A DNA stretch of 64,000 bases from Dysosmobacter segnis (GTDB lineage Bacteria; Bacillota; Clostridia; Oscillospirales; Oscillospiraceae): assembly GCF_014297285.1 (NCBI RefSeq), contig NZ_JACOQI010000015.1, positions 19,497 to 83,496 on the forward strand, written 5' to 3'. The notes beneath the pieces were generated by a model. The model searched no databases. It saw only the letters and a program-made list of their open reading frames with translations, and had not been told where the DNA came from. Shown in pieces: positions 22,970 to 31,682 of this stretch; position 1 is the stretch's first letter; each line of letters opens with the position of its first letter. The position numbers and the translations under genes were made by a program.

Positions 22970-24964
22970 ATGGCGACTAAAAAACAGGATTATGGCAATG
23001 ACAGCATCTCGTCTCTGAAAGGCGCGGACCGGGTCCGGAAACGGCCCGGTGTCATTTTTGGCTCCGACGGTCTGGACGGCTGCGAACACGCGGTTTTTGA
23101 GATTCTCTCCAACTCCATCGACGAGGCCCGGGAGGGCCACGGCCGGGTCATCACCGTGACGCGGTACAATGACCGCTCTATTCAGGTGGAGGATATGGGC
23201 CGGGGCTGTCCCGTGGACTGGAACGAAAAGGAGCAGCGCTACAACTGGGAACTGGTGTACTGCGAGCTGTACGCCGGCGGCAAGTATGATAACCTCACCG
23301 GTGACAACTATGAATACTCTCTGGGCCTCAACGGTCTGGGTGCCTGTGCCACCCAGTACGCCTCCCGCTACATGGACGTCACCGTCTGGCGGGACGGCTT
23401 TGAGTACAAGCTCCACTTTGAGCGGGGCGAGATCGTGGGAGGGCTGGAAAAGACGCCCCTGCCCAAGTCTCAGGTGAAAAAGACCGGCACACGCACCCGC
23501 TGGCTGCCGGATCTGGATGTGTTTACCGACATTGCCATCCCGGCGGAATACTTCACGGATGTGCTGCGCCGTCAAGCAGTGGTGAATGAGGGGATTACCT
23601 TCAAGTTCCGGGATCAGCAGGAGGACGGCTCTCTGCCTGAGGAGGATTTCGTTTACGAGCACGGCATCCAGGACTATGTGGCGGAGCTGGCCGGAGAGGG
23701 CGCACTGACCGCCCCGGTGTTCTGGCAGGCGGAAAAGCGGGGCCGGGACCGGGCGGACAAGCCGGAGTACAAGGTGAAGCTCTCTGCCGCCTGCTGCTTT
23801 TCCAACAAGGTGCAGGTCATCGAGCACTACCACAACTCCTCCTGGCTGGAGCATGGCGGCGCGCCGGAAAAGGCAACAAAAAGCGCTTTTGTCTCCGCAG
23901 TAGATAAGTACCTGCGGGAGCAGAACAAATATCAGAAAAACGAAAGCAAGATCACATGGCAGGATATTGAGGACTGCCTGATCTTCGTCTCCAACAACTT
24001 CTCTACCCAGACCAGCTACGAGAACCAGACGAAAAAATCCATCACCAACAAGTTCGTGCAGGAGGCCATGACGGAGTTCCTGCGGACGAATCTGGAAATT
24101 TACTTCATTGAGAATCACTTCGACGCGGAGAAGATCGCTGAGCAGGTGCTGGTGAACAAGCGCAGCCGGGAAAGTGCGGAGAAGCAGCGGCTGAATATCA
24201 AGAAAAAGCTCTCCGGCAATATCGACATCTCCAACCGGGTCCAGAAATTCGTGGACTGCCGCTCCAAGGATGTGGAGAAGCGGGAAATTTATATCGTGGA
24301 GGGCGACTCCGCATTGGGCAGCGTCAAGCTCAGCCGGGACGCGGAGTACCAGGGCATCATGCCCGTCCGGGGCAAGATCCTGAACTGCCTGAAAGCGGAC
24401 TACGCCCGCATTTTCAAAAGCGAGATCATCACAGATCTGATCCGTGTGCTGGGCTGCGGCGTGGAGATCCAGAACAAGCACGTGAAGGATCTGGCAGCCT
24501 TCGATCTGAACAACCTCCGGTGGAACAAGGTGGTCATCTGCACCGATGGCGACGTGGACGGCTTCCAGATCCGGACGCTGATTTTGACCATGCTCTACCG
24601 CCTGACCCCTACCCTGATCCAACAGGGGTATGTGTATATCGCGGAAACGCCGCTTTTCGAGATCAACTGCGGGGATAAGACGTGGTTCGCCTATTCCGAC
24701 AAGGAGAAGGCGGATATTGTCAAAGCTCTGGAGGGGAAGAAGTACAAGATCGACCGCTCCAAGGGCCTTGGTGAGAACGACCCCGACATGATGTGGCTCA
24801 CCACCATGAACCCGGAGACCCGGCGGCTCATCCGGGTCATGCCGGAGGATGTGGAGCGGACGGCGGAGGTGTTCGACCTCCTGCTGGGGGATAACCTCCA
24901 GGGCCGGAAGGACCATATCGCGGAAAACGGAGCAAGATTTTTGGATCTGGCGGATATTTCATAA
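22970..24964 (+). CDS. parE: Type IIA topoisomerase B subunit (ParE-like, clostridial variant)
   Basis: A 664-residue protein with GHKL ATPase motifs (EILSNSIDEARE, VEDMGRGCPVD, GLNGLGACATQ), a transducer domain, and a C-terminal TOPRIM domain. The TOPRIM reads EGDSALGS near residue 444 and DGDVDG near 525, where classic GyrB/ParE have EGDSAGGS and DADVDG. This divergent pair (with the gene at 25,708) is typical of the second topoisomerase of Clostridia and probably decatenates chromosomes. It starts at ATG 22,970 after TTGGAGG. Confidence 0.88.
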   Translation: MATKKQDYGNDSISSLKGADRVRKRPGVIFGSDGLDGCEHAVFEILSNSIDEAREGHGRVITVTRYNDRSIQVEDMGRGCPVDWNEKEQRYNWELVYCELYAGGKYDNLTGDNYEYSLGLNGLGACATQYASRYMDVTVWRDGFEYKLHFERGEIVGGLEKTPLPKSQVKKTGTRTRWLPDLDVFTDIAIPAEYFTDVLRRQAVVNEGITFKFRDQQEDGSLPEEDFVYEHGIQDYVAELAGEGALTAPVFWQAEKRGRDRADKPEYKVKLSAACCFSNKVQVIEHYHNSSWLEHGGAPEKATKSAFVSAVDKYLREQNKYQKNESKITWQDIEDCLIFVSNNFSTQTSYENQTKKSITNKFVQEAMTEFLRTNLEIYFIENHFDAEKIAEQVLVNKRSRESAEKQRLNIKKKLSGNIDISNRVQKFVDCRSKDVEKREIYIVEGDSALGSVKLSRDAEYQGIMPVRGKILNCLKADYARIFKSEIITDLIRVLGCGVEIQNKHVKDLAAFDLNNLRWNKVVICTDGDVDGFQIRTLILTMLYRLTPTLIQQGYVYIAETPLFEINCGDKTWFAYSDKEKADIVKALEGKKYKIDRSKGLGENDPDMMWLTTMNPETRRLIRVMPEDVERTAEVFDLLLGDNLQGRKDHIAENGARFLDLADIS

Positions 24965-25707
24965 TTGTGCCGCCATGCGGCACCAGATTGCGGCCCCCAC
25001 TTTTCTTTTGTCTTGTCAAAAGAAAAGTCGCCGCCGCAGCGGTGGAAAAGAAAAGCGCTATCAACCAAACTTGCACACCGTGCAAGTTTGGGGAAACGGG
25101 TTCTGTGAGAACTGCTGTGCAAATGAAGCAGTGCGTACTAAATCACGGGCGGGGTACACATCTTGCTTAACTCTGTGCGCCGTGACGATCAAACATCAAA
25201 TTCCGGGGCATAGGCAGGACACCCCCTGCTCCTCTTTCCGCTGCCGCTGATATTCATTTGCGGAATCAGCCAGCGCGTAGCGAAGCGGAACGCGCGGGAG
25301 CAGAAATACGCCGGTTCGGTTTTGCAGCCTGATGTGCGGTGTGCCTACAGGTGCGGGGACGCAATGCCGGACGGAACAGGTTTAGCGCAGCCGGTAGGAG
25401 ACTTCCGGATTTGGTCGGAAGTCCGTGACAGCCAGCCCCCGTTTCGGGTGATTTGACACAGAAGTGTCAAATCATCCCTCAGCGTCTTTTCTTTTGACCA
25501 TGAATGGCCGTTTTCTTTTCCGCAAGAGGAAAAGAAAATGGGGATTCAATTCTGCATGGTATCACCATGCTCCCCCGTGCGGCAACGCCACGCTCCTTTG
25601 TGAAGCAAGGAACATACAGGGGACATCTGCACGGCAAAGCCGTGTTGCTCAGCAATTTATCTGGCAAAAACACCACTTTTTTGTGGATAAAATAAGGAAC
25701 GTTTATT
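24965..25707. other. 743-base hairpin-rich spacer between parE and parC
   Basis: No convincing gene lies here. Four strong inverted repeats do: ACTTTTCTTTTG/CAAAAGAAAAGT (24,999-25,028), CCAAACTTGCA/TGCAAGTTTGG (25,065-25,091), ATTTGACAC/GTGTCAAAT (25,451-25,472, extended by outer GGG/CCC), and CCGTTTTCTTTTCC/GGAAAAGAAAATGG (25,508-25,541). The TTTTCTTTT motif recurs at both ends. This could be an intergenic repeat element, a decayed insertion or structured RNA. Only the last bases before 25,708 (AATAAGGAACG) serve parC translation. Confidence 0.5.
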
Positions 25708-27954
25708 ATGCCGAAAAAGAAGCAGCCGGAAGGATCCCGGCATCCAGCCAATAACCCCAACGTCATGGGCCTCCGGGCGGCGGTGGTGGAGCAGCCCATC
25801 ACCGACACGCTGGAGACCAACTATATGCCCTACGCCATGAGCGTCATCGTCTCCCGCGCCATTCCGGAGATCGACGGCTTCAAGCCCTCTCACCGCAAGC
25901 TGCTCTACACCATGTATAAAATGGGGCTGCTGACGGGAGCAAGGACGAAGTCCGCCAACATCGTGGGCCAGACCATGCGCCTAAACCCCCACGGCGATGC
26001 CGCCATCTACGATACGATGGTGCGTCTCTCCAAGGGCTACGGCGCTTTGCTGACGCCATTTGTGGACTCCAAGGGCAACTTCGGTAAGTCCTATTCCAGG
26101 GATATGTCCTGGGCCGCCCCCCGGTATACGGAGGCGAAGCTCTCCGCCATCTGCGGTGAGATCTTCAAGGACATCGACAGCGACACCGTGGACTTCGTGG
26201 ATAACTACGACAACACCATGAAGGAGCCGGCGCTGCTGCCCACCACCTTCCCCAATATTCTGGTATCCGCCAACAGCGGCATCGCCGTGGGCATGGCCTC
26301 CCAGTTCTGCGGCTTTAACCTGAAAGAGGTCTGCGATACCGCGGTGGCCTATCTGAAAAACCCGGACTGCGACCTGACGGAGACGCTGCTGGCCCCGGAT
26401 TTTCCCACCGGCGGTGAGCTGATTTTTGACACAGATGCCATTCGGGACATTTACAATACGGGTCGGGGTAGCGTCCGGGTGCGGGCCAAGTACCGCTATG
26501 TGAAGGATCAGAACCTGCTGGAAATTTACGAGATCCCCTACTCCACCACAGTAGAGGCCATTCTGGACAAGGTGGCGGAGCTGATCAAGGCGGGCAAGGC
26601 GAAAGAGATCTCGGATATGCGGGATGAGACCGACCTCTCCGGCCTGAAGCTGGCCATCGATCTGAAACGGGGCGTGGACCCTGATAAACTGATGGCCAAG
26701 CTCTATAAGCTGACGCCGCTGGAAGACGCCTTTGCCTGCAACTTCAATGTGCTGATCGCCGGCAGCCCCAAGGTGCTGGGCGTCCGGCAGATTTTAGAGG
26801 AATGGACGGCATGGCGCACCGACAGTGTGAAGCGGCGGATCTTCTTCGTGCTGGGCAAGAAGAAGGAAAAGCTGCACCTGCTGAAGGGCCTGAAGCGCAT
26901 CCTGCTGGATATTGACAAGGCCATCCGCATTATCCGGGAGACGGAGGAGGAAGCCGAGGTCATCCCCAATCTGATGATCGGCTTCGGCATCGACCAGATT
27001 CAGGCGGAATATGTGGCGGAGATCAAGCTGCGGAACATCAACAAGGAATACATCCTCAAGCGCACCCGGGAAACCGACGCACTGCGGGATGAGATCGACG
27101 ATCTGGAGGACCTGTTGAACAGCCCTAAGCGGGTGAAGAAGGTCATCGTGGAGGAGCTGAACGCCGCCGCCAAGAAATACGGCGAGCCCCGCCGCACCTC
27201 CATCGTCTACCCCCACGAGATCACCAGCTACACCCCGGAGGAGGAACAGAAGGAGGAGTATCCCGTCACTGTGTTCCTGTCCCGTGAGGGGTATTTCAAG
27301 AAAATCACCCCCGCCTCTCTGCGGATGAATAGTGAGCAGAAGTTCAAGGAGGGGGATGCCCTCCGCCAAAGCTTTGAGACCACCTCCAACGCCGAGGCCA
27401 TGTTCTTTACCGACCAGTGTCAGGTCTACAAGACCCGGCTGGGCGAGTTTGATGACGCCAAGGCCAGCGTACTGGGTGACTACCTGCCCACCAAGCTAAA
27501 AATGGATGCGGGAGAAAATGTGATCTTCATGGTGCTGCCGGGGGTAGACTACGCTGGAAGCCTGCTGTTCTTCTATGAGAACGGCAAGGCGGCCCGGATT
27601 GAGATGAAGGCGTATCAGACTGCCTCCAACCGCCGGAAGCTCACCGGCGCCTATTCCGACAAGTCGCCCCTGGCCTGCATCCGTCGCCTGGATGAGGACT
27701 GTGAACTGGCTGTGTATTCCAACGAACCTCGCTGCCTGATCTTCCACACGGCGCTGTTGGCTCCCAAGACCACCCGTTCCGCTCAGGGCGTGGCGGTGAT
27801 GACGTTGAAGCCCAAGTATCATCTGGAAACGGTGCTGTTGTCTGAGGAGACCTCTATTACCAACCGGACCCGCTATCGGGTGCGGGCCATTCCCGCCGCC
27901 GGCGCTTTGGTAAGGGAAGAGGATTCTGAGGATCAGCAGATCAGCCTGCTGTAA
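25708..27954 (+). CDS. parC: Type IIA topoisomerase A subunit (ParC/GyrA-like)
   Basis: A 748-residue protein with the breakage-reunion domain. The DNA-linking tyrosine is Tyr140 in AAPRYTEAKL, and the region that contacts quinolones reads NPHGDAAIYD (residues 93-102), with alanine at the position of E. coli GyrA Ser83 and Asp102 at that of Asp87. A coiled-coil tower (about residues 400-480) and a short beta-pinwheel-like C-terminus follow. It is the partner of the ParE-like protein upstream. The C-terminal domain is shorter than in gyrase, which favours a topoisomerase IV role. Confidence 0.88.
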   Translation: MPKKKQPEGSRHPANNPNVMGLRAAVVEQPITDTLETNYMPYAMSVIVSRAIPEIDGFKPSHRKLLYTMYKMGLLTGARTKSANIVGQTMRLNPHGDAAIYDTMVRLSKGYGALLTPFVDSKGNFGKSYSRDMSWAAPRYTEAKLSAICGEIFKDIDSDTVDFVDNYDNTMKEPALLPTTFPNILVSANSGIAVGMASQFCGFNLKEVCDTAVAYLKNPDCDLTETLLAPDFPTGGELIFDTDAIRDIYNTGRGSVRVRAKYRYVKDQNLLEIYEIPYSTTVEAILDKVAELIKAGKAKEISDMRDETDLSGLKLAIDLKRGVDPDKLMAKLYKLTPLEDAFACNFNVLIAGSPKVLGVRQILEEWTAWRTDSVKRRIFFVLGKKKEKLHLLKGLKRILLDIDKAIRIIRETEEEAEVIPNLMIGFGIDQIQAEYVAEIKLRNINKEYILKRTRETDALRDEIDDLEDLLNSPKRVKKVIVEELNAAAKKYGEPRRTSIVYPHEITSYTPEEEQKEEYPVTVFLSREGYFKKITPASLRMNSEQKFKEGDALRQSFETTSNAEAMFFTDQCQVYKTRLGEFDDAKASVLGDYLPTKLKMDAGENVIFMVLPGVDYAGSLLFFYENGKAARIEMKAYQTASNRRKLTGAYSDKSPLACIRRLDEDCELAVYSNEPRCLIFHTALLAPKTTRSAQGVAVMTLKPKYHLETVLLSEETSITNRTRYRVRAIPAAGALVREEDSEDQQISLL

Positions 27955-27997
27955 GGCCATGTTCCGGGCGAATAGATAAAGATAGGGAGAAATCCAT

Positions 27998-28849
27998 TTG
28001 AAAAAACAACTGAGAAGCTATGGCATTATAACAGTGGGCTCTGTGATCTTCGCACTGTCCTTCGACTGGTTTTTTGCCGCTAACGCCGTGGGTATGGGCG
28101 GCATCACCGGCCTGGCCCAAGTGCTGAATGTCCTGTTCCCGGCTCTTTCCGTAGGTATCGGCACGATCCTCCTGAATGTCCCGCTGTTTCTGGCCGGATG
28201 GAAGTTCATCGGCTTTCACCTACTGGCCTCGTCCCTGTTTTCCATGACGGTCAGCTCACTGGCGATGGACGGCATCGCCCTTTTGTATACATTCTCCCCG
28301 ATGGATCCCATGCTGGCCTCCATCTGCGGCGGCGCTATGATGGGTGCGGGACTGGGCATCGTCTTTTCTCAGGGGGCTACCACCGGCGGCACGGACATCG
28401 TGGCCCGCCTGCTGAAGCTGAAATTTCCGTGGCTTCCTATGGGCAAGCTGATACTGATCCCGGATGGTGTGGTACTGGCATTGACGGCCATCGCCTTTCA
28501 GCGGCTGGAAACGGCTCTCTATGGTGCGGTGGCCCTGTATGTGTCCAGCAAGGTTATGGACACGGTGCTCTACGGCCTGAATGCGTCCAAGGTGGCCTAC
28601 ATCATCTCGAATCACTGGCAGAAGATCTCCGACGCTATTCTGGCCTATGACCGGGGCGTGACCATCCTCAATGCCACCGGCGCGTACAGCGGCAGCGAAA
28701 AGCACGTTTTGATGGTGGCCTTCCGCCAGCGGGAGATCGTGGAGATCAAGGAGATCGTCCATGAGGCGGACCCGGCGGCATTTTTGATCGTCTGCGACGC
28801 CCATGACGTGCTGGGCGAGGGCTTCGGCGAGTATCAGAAGGAATTATAA
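27998..28849 (+). CDS. YitT-family membrane protein
   Basis: A 283-residue protein with five or six membrane helices (for example GIITVGSVIFALSFDWFF), the glycine-rich GMGGITGLAQ and SQGATTGGTDIVARL segments typical of YitT proteins, and a cytosolic C-terminal DUF2179 domain (about residues 215-280: YIISNHWQKISDAIL). It uses a TTG start at 27,998 after TAGGGAGA. YitT proteins are widespread in Firmicutes and of uncertain transport function. Confidence 0.88.
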   Translation: MKKQLRSYGIITVGSVIFALSFDWFFAANAVGMGGITGLAQVLNVLFPALSVGIGTILLNVPLFLAGWKFIGFHLLASSLFSMTVSSLAMDGIALLYTFSPMDPMLASICGGAMMGAGLGIVFSQGATTGGTDIVARLLKLKFPWLPMGKLILIPDGVVLALTAIAFQRLETALYGAVALYVSSKVMDTVLYGLNASKVAYIISNHWQKISDAILAYDRGVTILNATGAYSGSEKHVLMVAFRQREIVEIKEIVHEADPAAFLIVCDAHDVLGEGFGEYQKEL

Positions 28850-28862
28850 GGAGGCAGTTTCC

Positions 28863-29462
28863 ATGACGGATTTTACAAGGGTCAAAAAAAATCTGGAATC
28901 CAAGCGGTTCCGCGTCAGTACGTTTGCCACGGCGGAGGAGGCCGCGGACTATCTGGATCGCTCCATTGACGGCGTATCTGTGGGCATCGGCGGCTCCGTC
29001 ACGGCGGAGCAGATGGGCCTTTACGAAAAATTGTCCGGACATAACCGGGTGTTCTGGCACTGGCGTCCGGAGTCGGCGGAGGACCCCCGCAGAGAGGCTA
29101 TGACGGCGGATATGTATATCACCTCTGTCAACGGCATGGCGGAGACTGGCGAGCTCATCAACATCGACGGCAACGGCAACCGGGTAGCATCGTCCCTGTA
29201 CGGCCACAAGAAGGTCTGGTTCATCGTGGGACGGAACAAGCTGGCCCCCACCTACGAGGAGGCCCTTTGGCGGGCGCGGAACATTGCTGCGCCGAAGAAT
29301 GCCCAACGGCTGGGCCGGAAAACGCCCTGCGCCGTTCATGGAGATCGCTGCTATGACTGCAAGAGCCCGGAGCGGATCTGCCGGGGCCTGGTGGTCCTGT
29401 GGGAGGCCGTAGCCAACATGGAGATGGAAGTGGTCCTGATCGATCAGGATCTGGGCTATTAA
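28863..29462 (+). CDS. LUD-domain protein (LutC/YkgG-like)
   Basis: A 199-residue LUD-fold protein with GIGGSVTAEQMGL and NGMAETGELINIDGNGNR, hallmarks of the lactate-utilisation LutC/YkgG family. A cysteine cluster near the C-terminus (CAVHGDRCYDCKSPERIC) could bind iron-sulfur or zinc. LutA and LutB are absent nearby, so it is a stand-alone member. It starts at ATG 28,863 with AAGGAGGC upstream and probably shares a transcript with the YitT gene. Confidence 0.82.
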   Translation: MTDFTRVKKNLESKRFRVSTFATAEEAADYLDRSIDGVSVGIGGSVTAEQMGLYEKLSGHNRVFWHWRPESAEDPRREAMTADMYITSVNGMAETGELINIDGNGNRVASSLYGHKKVWFIVGRNKLAPTYEEALWRARNIAAPKNAQRLGRKTPCAVHGDRCYDCKSPERICRGLVVLWEAVANMEMEVVLIDQDLGY

Positions 29463-29487
29463 ACGATTTAAAAAAGGAGGGGCGCGA

Positions 29488-30213
29488 ATGAAGGTATATC
29501 GACTGGCGGCGGCGGGACTGGCGCTGGGCCTGCTGACAGGCTGCGCCTCTCTTCTGGAGCGCTCCTATACCACATCAGAGCCTCACAGCAGCAAGTTCTG
29601 GGAAAGTGAGGCCGCCGCTACCCTGCGGGCGGAAAACCGGCAGGATATGGTCAACGATCTGCTGATCCTCATCGGTCAGCACACAGAAACCGCGTCGCTG
29701 CGGCTGTATAATTTCCCGGACGAACAAACTGCGTTGGAGGAATTGGAAAAGGCGGCACAGGAGGTTCAGCAGGAGACCCCGCTGGGAGCCTATGCCGTGG
29801 AGTACATCACCTATATCAGCCAGCCCCAGCGGAGCTGCTTTGAGGCGGACCTTCAGATCGGATATCGGCGCACGGCGGAGCAGATGCAGACCATCGTCAG
29901 CGCCTCCAGCGTCAGTGCGCTTGGTGATCTGCTGGAGGCGGCGCTGGACGGTGGCCGGACGGAACTGGTGGTCCGCATGGGCTATTGGCAGGCAGACAGC
30001 CGGGAGAAGGTGGCGCAGGAGGTTCAGCAGGTGCGGCAGGAGCGGGGGACCCGGGAGGAAGCGGTCTGGATCGTCCATTACTATCCGGAAACCGACCCGG
30101 TGGGGATCATTGAATTCCTGCTCAAGCCCACGGAGGAAGAAATTCAGGTGTATCAAGCAGAGCAGGTGTCTGCGGCGCAGTCGGAGGCATCTTCAACAGA
30201 ACAGGCGCCGTGA
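29488..30213 (+). CDS. Predicted lipoprotein, 241 residues
   Basis: The N-terminus MKVYRLAAAGLALGLLTGC is a signal peptide ending in the lipobox LTGC, so the mature protein should be lipid-anchored at Cys19 on the outer face of the membrane. The rest is soluble, with a helical middle (EQTALEELEKAAQEVQQE) and a low-complexity Ser/Glu tail. AAGGAGG precedes the start. No domain is recognised. The gene ends 50 bases before the tRNA promoter. Confidence 0.8.
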   Translation: MKVYRLAAAGLALGLLTGCASLLERSYTTSEPHSSKFWESEAAATLRAENRQDMVNDLLILIGQHTETASLRLYNFPDEQTALEELEKAAQEVQQETPLGAYAVEYITYISQPQRSCFEADLQIGYRRTAEQMQTIVSASSVSALGDLLEAALDGGRTELVVRMGYWQADSREKVAQEVQQVRQERGTREEAVWIVHYYPETDPVGIIEFLLKPTEEEIQVYQAEQVSAAQSEASSTEQAP

Positions 30214-30265
30214 TAGGCTCTTTGAAAGACATCGAAAAAACTATTGAAAAAAATGTAAAAAATGC

Positions 30266-30294
30266 TTGACAGAACGGGGAGGTCTTGCTATAAT
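30266..30294 (+). promoter_or_regulatory. Consensus promoter of tRNA-Gly
   Basis: TTGACA (30,266-30,271), a 17-base spacer and TATAAT (30,289-30,294), with an extended TGC. The tRNA begins 12 bases downstream. Confidence 0.9.
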
Positions 30295-30306
30295 ACTTCT
30301 TGTTCC

Positions 30307-30382
30307 GCGGGCTTAGCTCATCTGGTAGAGCGCCACCTTGCCAAGGTGGAGGTAGCGAGTTCGAGCCTCGTAGCCCGCTCCA
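30307..30382 (+). tRNA. tRNA-Gly(GCC)
   Basis: The 76 bases fold as a cloverleaf: the acceptor arm GCGGGCT pairs with AGCCCGC, the anticodon stem CCACC/GGTGG encloses TTGCCAA with anticodon GCC, and the T-loop is TTCGAGC. The discriminator base is T and CCA is encoded (30,380-30,382). Its 3' end, from the T-arm onward, is the attachment core of the ICE that follows, and the gene stays intact after integration. Confidence 0.95.
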
Positions 30383-30739
30383 GAGTAAATCAGGACATCC
30401 GATTTGGATGCCCTGATTTTTTTATTAGACGAAAAGAACTCGATACCGACACCCATGCGCGAAGCGCATTTTAATCAGAGGTGAGGCAGGGTTCCTGCGA
30501 ATTGCGGAACACAATTCGCGGGATGCCGGGAAGCGGGTTCGAGCCTCGTAGCCCGCTCCAGAGTAAATCAGGACATCCGATTTGGATGCCCTGATTTTTT
30601 TCGTTAGACGGAAAGAACTCGATACCGACACCCATGCGCGAAGCGCATTTTAATCAGAGGCGAGGCAGGGTTCCTGCGAATTGCGGAACGCAATTCGCGG
30701 GATGCCGGGAAGCGAGTTCGAGCCTCGTAGCCCGCTCCA
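30354..30739 (+). repeat. Tandem attachment-site array: three copies of the tRNA-Gly 3' end
   Basis: The 29-base sequence from AGCGAGTTCGAG to the final CCA occurs at 30,354-30,382 (in the tRNA), 30,532-30,560 (with one A-to-G change) and 30,711-30,739. The two intervening units (30,383-30,560 and 30,561-30,739; 178 and 179 bases) are nearly identical to each other. Each carries a copy of the tRNA terminator, a conserved segment with a GCGAATTG/CAATTCGC hairpin, and the core. Only the first copy is part of a full tRNA. These are probably attL-type scars of tRNA-targeting integration. Confidence 0.85.
30387..30425 (+). terminator. tRNA-Gly terminator, duplicated downstream
   Basis: AATCAGG and CCTGATT with inner CATCC/GGATG form a stem followed by seven Ts. 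A copy follows each of the first two att cores; the second is near 30,565-30,602. Confidence 0.85.
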
Positions 30740-30767
30740 AGATGTGTTGATGAAAGATGCAACACAG

Positions 30768-30797
30768 AAAACGCCGCACGAAAGTGCGGCGTTTTTG
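30768..30797 (+). terminator. Hairpin terminator at the ICE left end
   Basis: AACGCCGCAC and GTGCGGCGTT pair around a GAAA loop, followed by TTT. It would block read-through from the tRNA operon into the ICE. Confidence 0.8.
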
Positions 30798-30962
30798 CAT
30801 CTTTACAGGCTTTTTGCTGGCGAAAAAGTTGGGAAAAACGCTTTTTTCAGAAAAACAGTTTTTCCACGCGAGAGGCGACATTTCAGAGATGCAGCAGAGC
30901 GCTCTTATGGACTGGTGTGACTTGAACACCGAGGCTAAAAAAGAATGAAGAATAAGAAGGCA

Positions 30963-31009
30963 GGCCGCCGTTCGGCTCCCCATGTGGGAGCGGACGGTGG
31001 CCTTTTTCG
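30963..31009 (+). terminator. Second hairpin terminator at the ICE left end
   Basis: GGCCGCCGT ... GGCTCCC pairs imperfectly with GGGAGC ... ACGGTGGCC, followed by TTTTT. No gene is convincing between 30,740 and 31,133. Confidence 0.7.
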
Positions 31010-31133
31010 TCTCATTGGTGCTTATGTTGCTTTCGCTTCGTTTGTCTGCCATTCCTTGGTGGTGTTGGTAATAGCTTTCTCGTAACCTTTCGGGTATGCT
31101 TGCGTTACAAAAATACGAAAGAGGTGTCCGAGA

Positions 31134-31565
31134 ATGGCAACCACCAAAAACTTGTGCGCTCAGATTCCCATCGACCTGCATGAGCGGGTCAGCGAAGAAC
31201 GGGAACGGCTGGGCCAGACCACCAGCGAGTACATCACAAATCTCATCCAAGACTATTACAACATGATGGAAAATCAGAAAGGCGGCATTCAAATGACTGA
31301 AAAAGGCAGAACCATGGCATTCCAGATTCCCGAAGAACTCTTCCAGCGCATCAAGCGTCACTTGGAGCGCGAGACGCTCCGCAACGGCAAAAAGCTCACC
31401 CAGCGAGACTTCGTGCTGAACCTGATCACGCAGGCGCTGGACGAGGCGGACGCTGAGAACACCGAAGAGCAGAACACCCCCACTGAGGCCCCTGTCGCGC
31501 CCCGTGTGGCCGACGTGACCGCTCCAGCGGACACGGACACCCCCCACGAAGATAACGCTGTGTAG
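31134..31565 (+). CDS. Tandem ribbon-helix-helix DNA-binding protein
   Basis: The 143-residue protein contains two ribbon-helix-helix-like repeats: LCAQIPIDLHERVSEE followed by TTSEYITNLIQDYY (about residues 7-44), and MAFQIPEELFQRIKRH followed by TQRDFVLNLITQAL (about 62-105). The C-terminal tail is Pro/Thr/Ala-rich and acidic. One chain could thus act as an intramolecular dimer. It starts at ATG 31,134 after GAAAGAGGTG. Probable role: control of the ICE left-end region or its partition; inferred. Confidence 0.65.
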   Translation: MATTKNLCAQIPIDLHERVSEERERLGQTTSEYITNLIQDYYNMMENQKGGIQMTEKGRTMAFQIPEELFQRIKRHLERETLRNGKKLTQRDFVLNLITQALDEADAENTEEQNTPTEAPVAPRVADVTAPADTDTPHEDNAV

Positions 31566-31607
31566 GCCCGCGTTAAAGCCCAAACAAAAGAACATGATTT
31601 AGGGAAA

Positions 31608-31655
31608 AGCCACCCAGGGCATCCGAATCTCTCGGATGCCCTGGGTGGCTTTTTG
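31608..31655 (+). terminator. Very strong rho-independent terminator
   Basis: An 18-base-pair perfect stem (31,608-31,625 with 31,633-31,650), 7-base loop and TTTT tail isolate the regulator gene from the next gene. Confidence 0.95.
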
Positions 31656-31682
31656 CGTTTCGCCAGAAAGGAGGTCATCACT

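Noticed and set aside
22910..24916. Minus-strand open frame of about 670 codons opposite parE
   Set aside because: It mirrors a clear topoisomerase gene and has no start signals or recognisable domain.
24965..25707. Short open frames in the parE-parC spacer
   Set aside because: They cross strong hairpins, have no ribosome binding sites and no motif.
30532..30739. Additional tRNA-Gly genes
   Set aside because: The second and third copies contain only the T-arm and acceptor 3' strand; no D-arm, anticodon arm or 5' acceptor strand is present.
30425..31595. Minus-strand open frames across the att array and left ICE end
   Set aside because: They run through tRNA copies, terminators and the regulator gene and lack ribosome binding sites.
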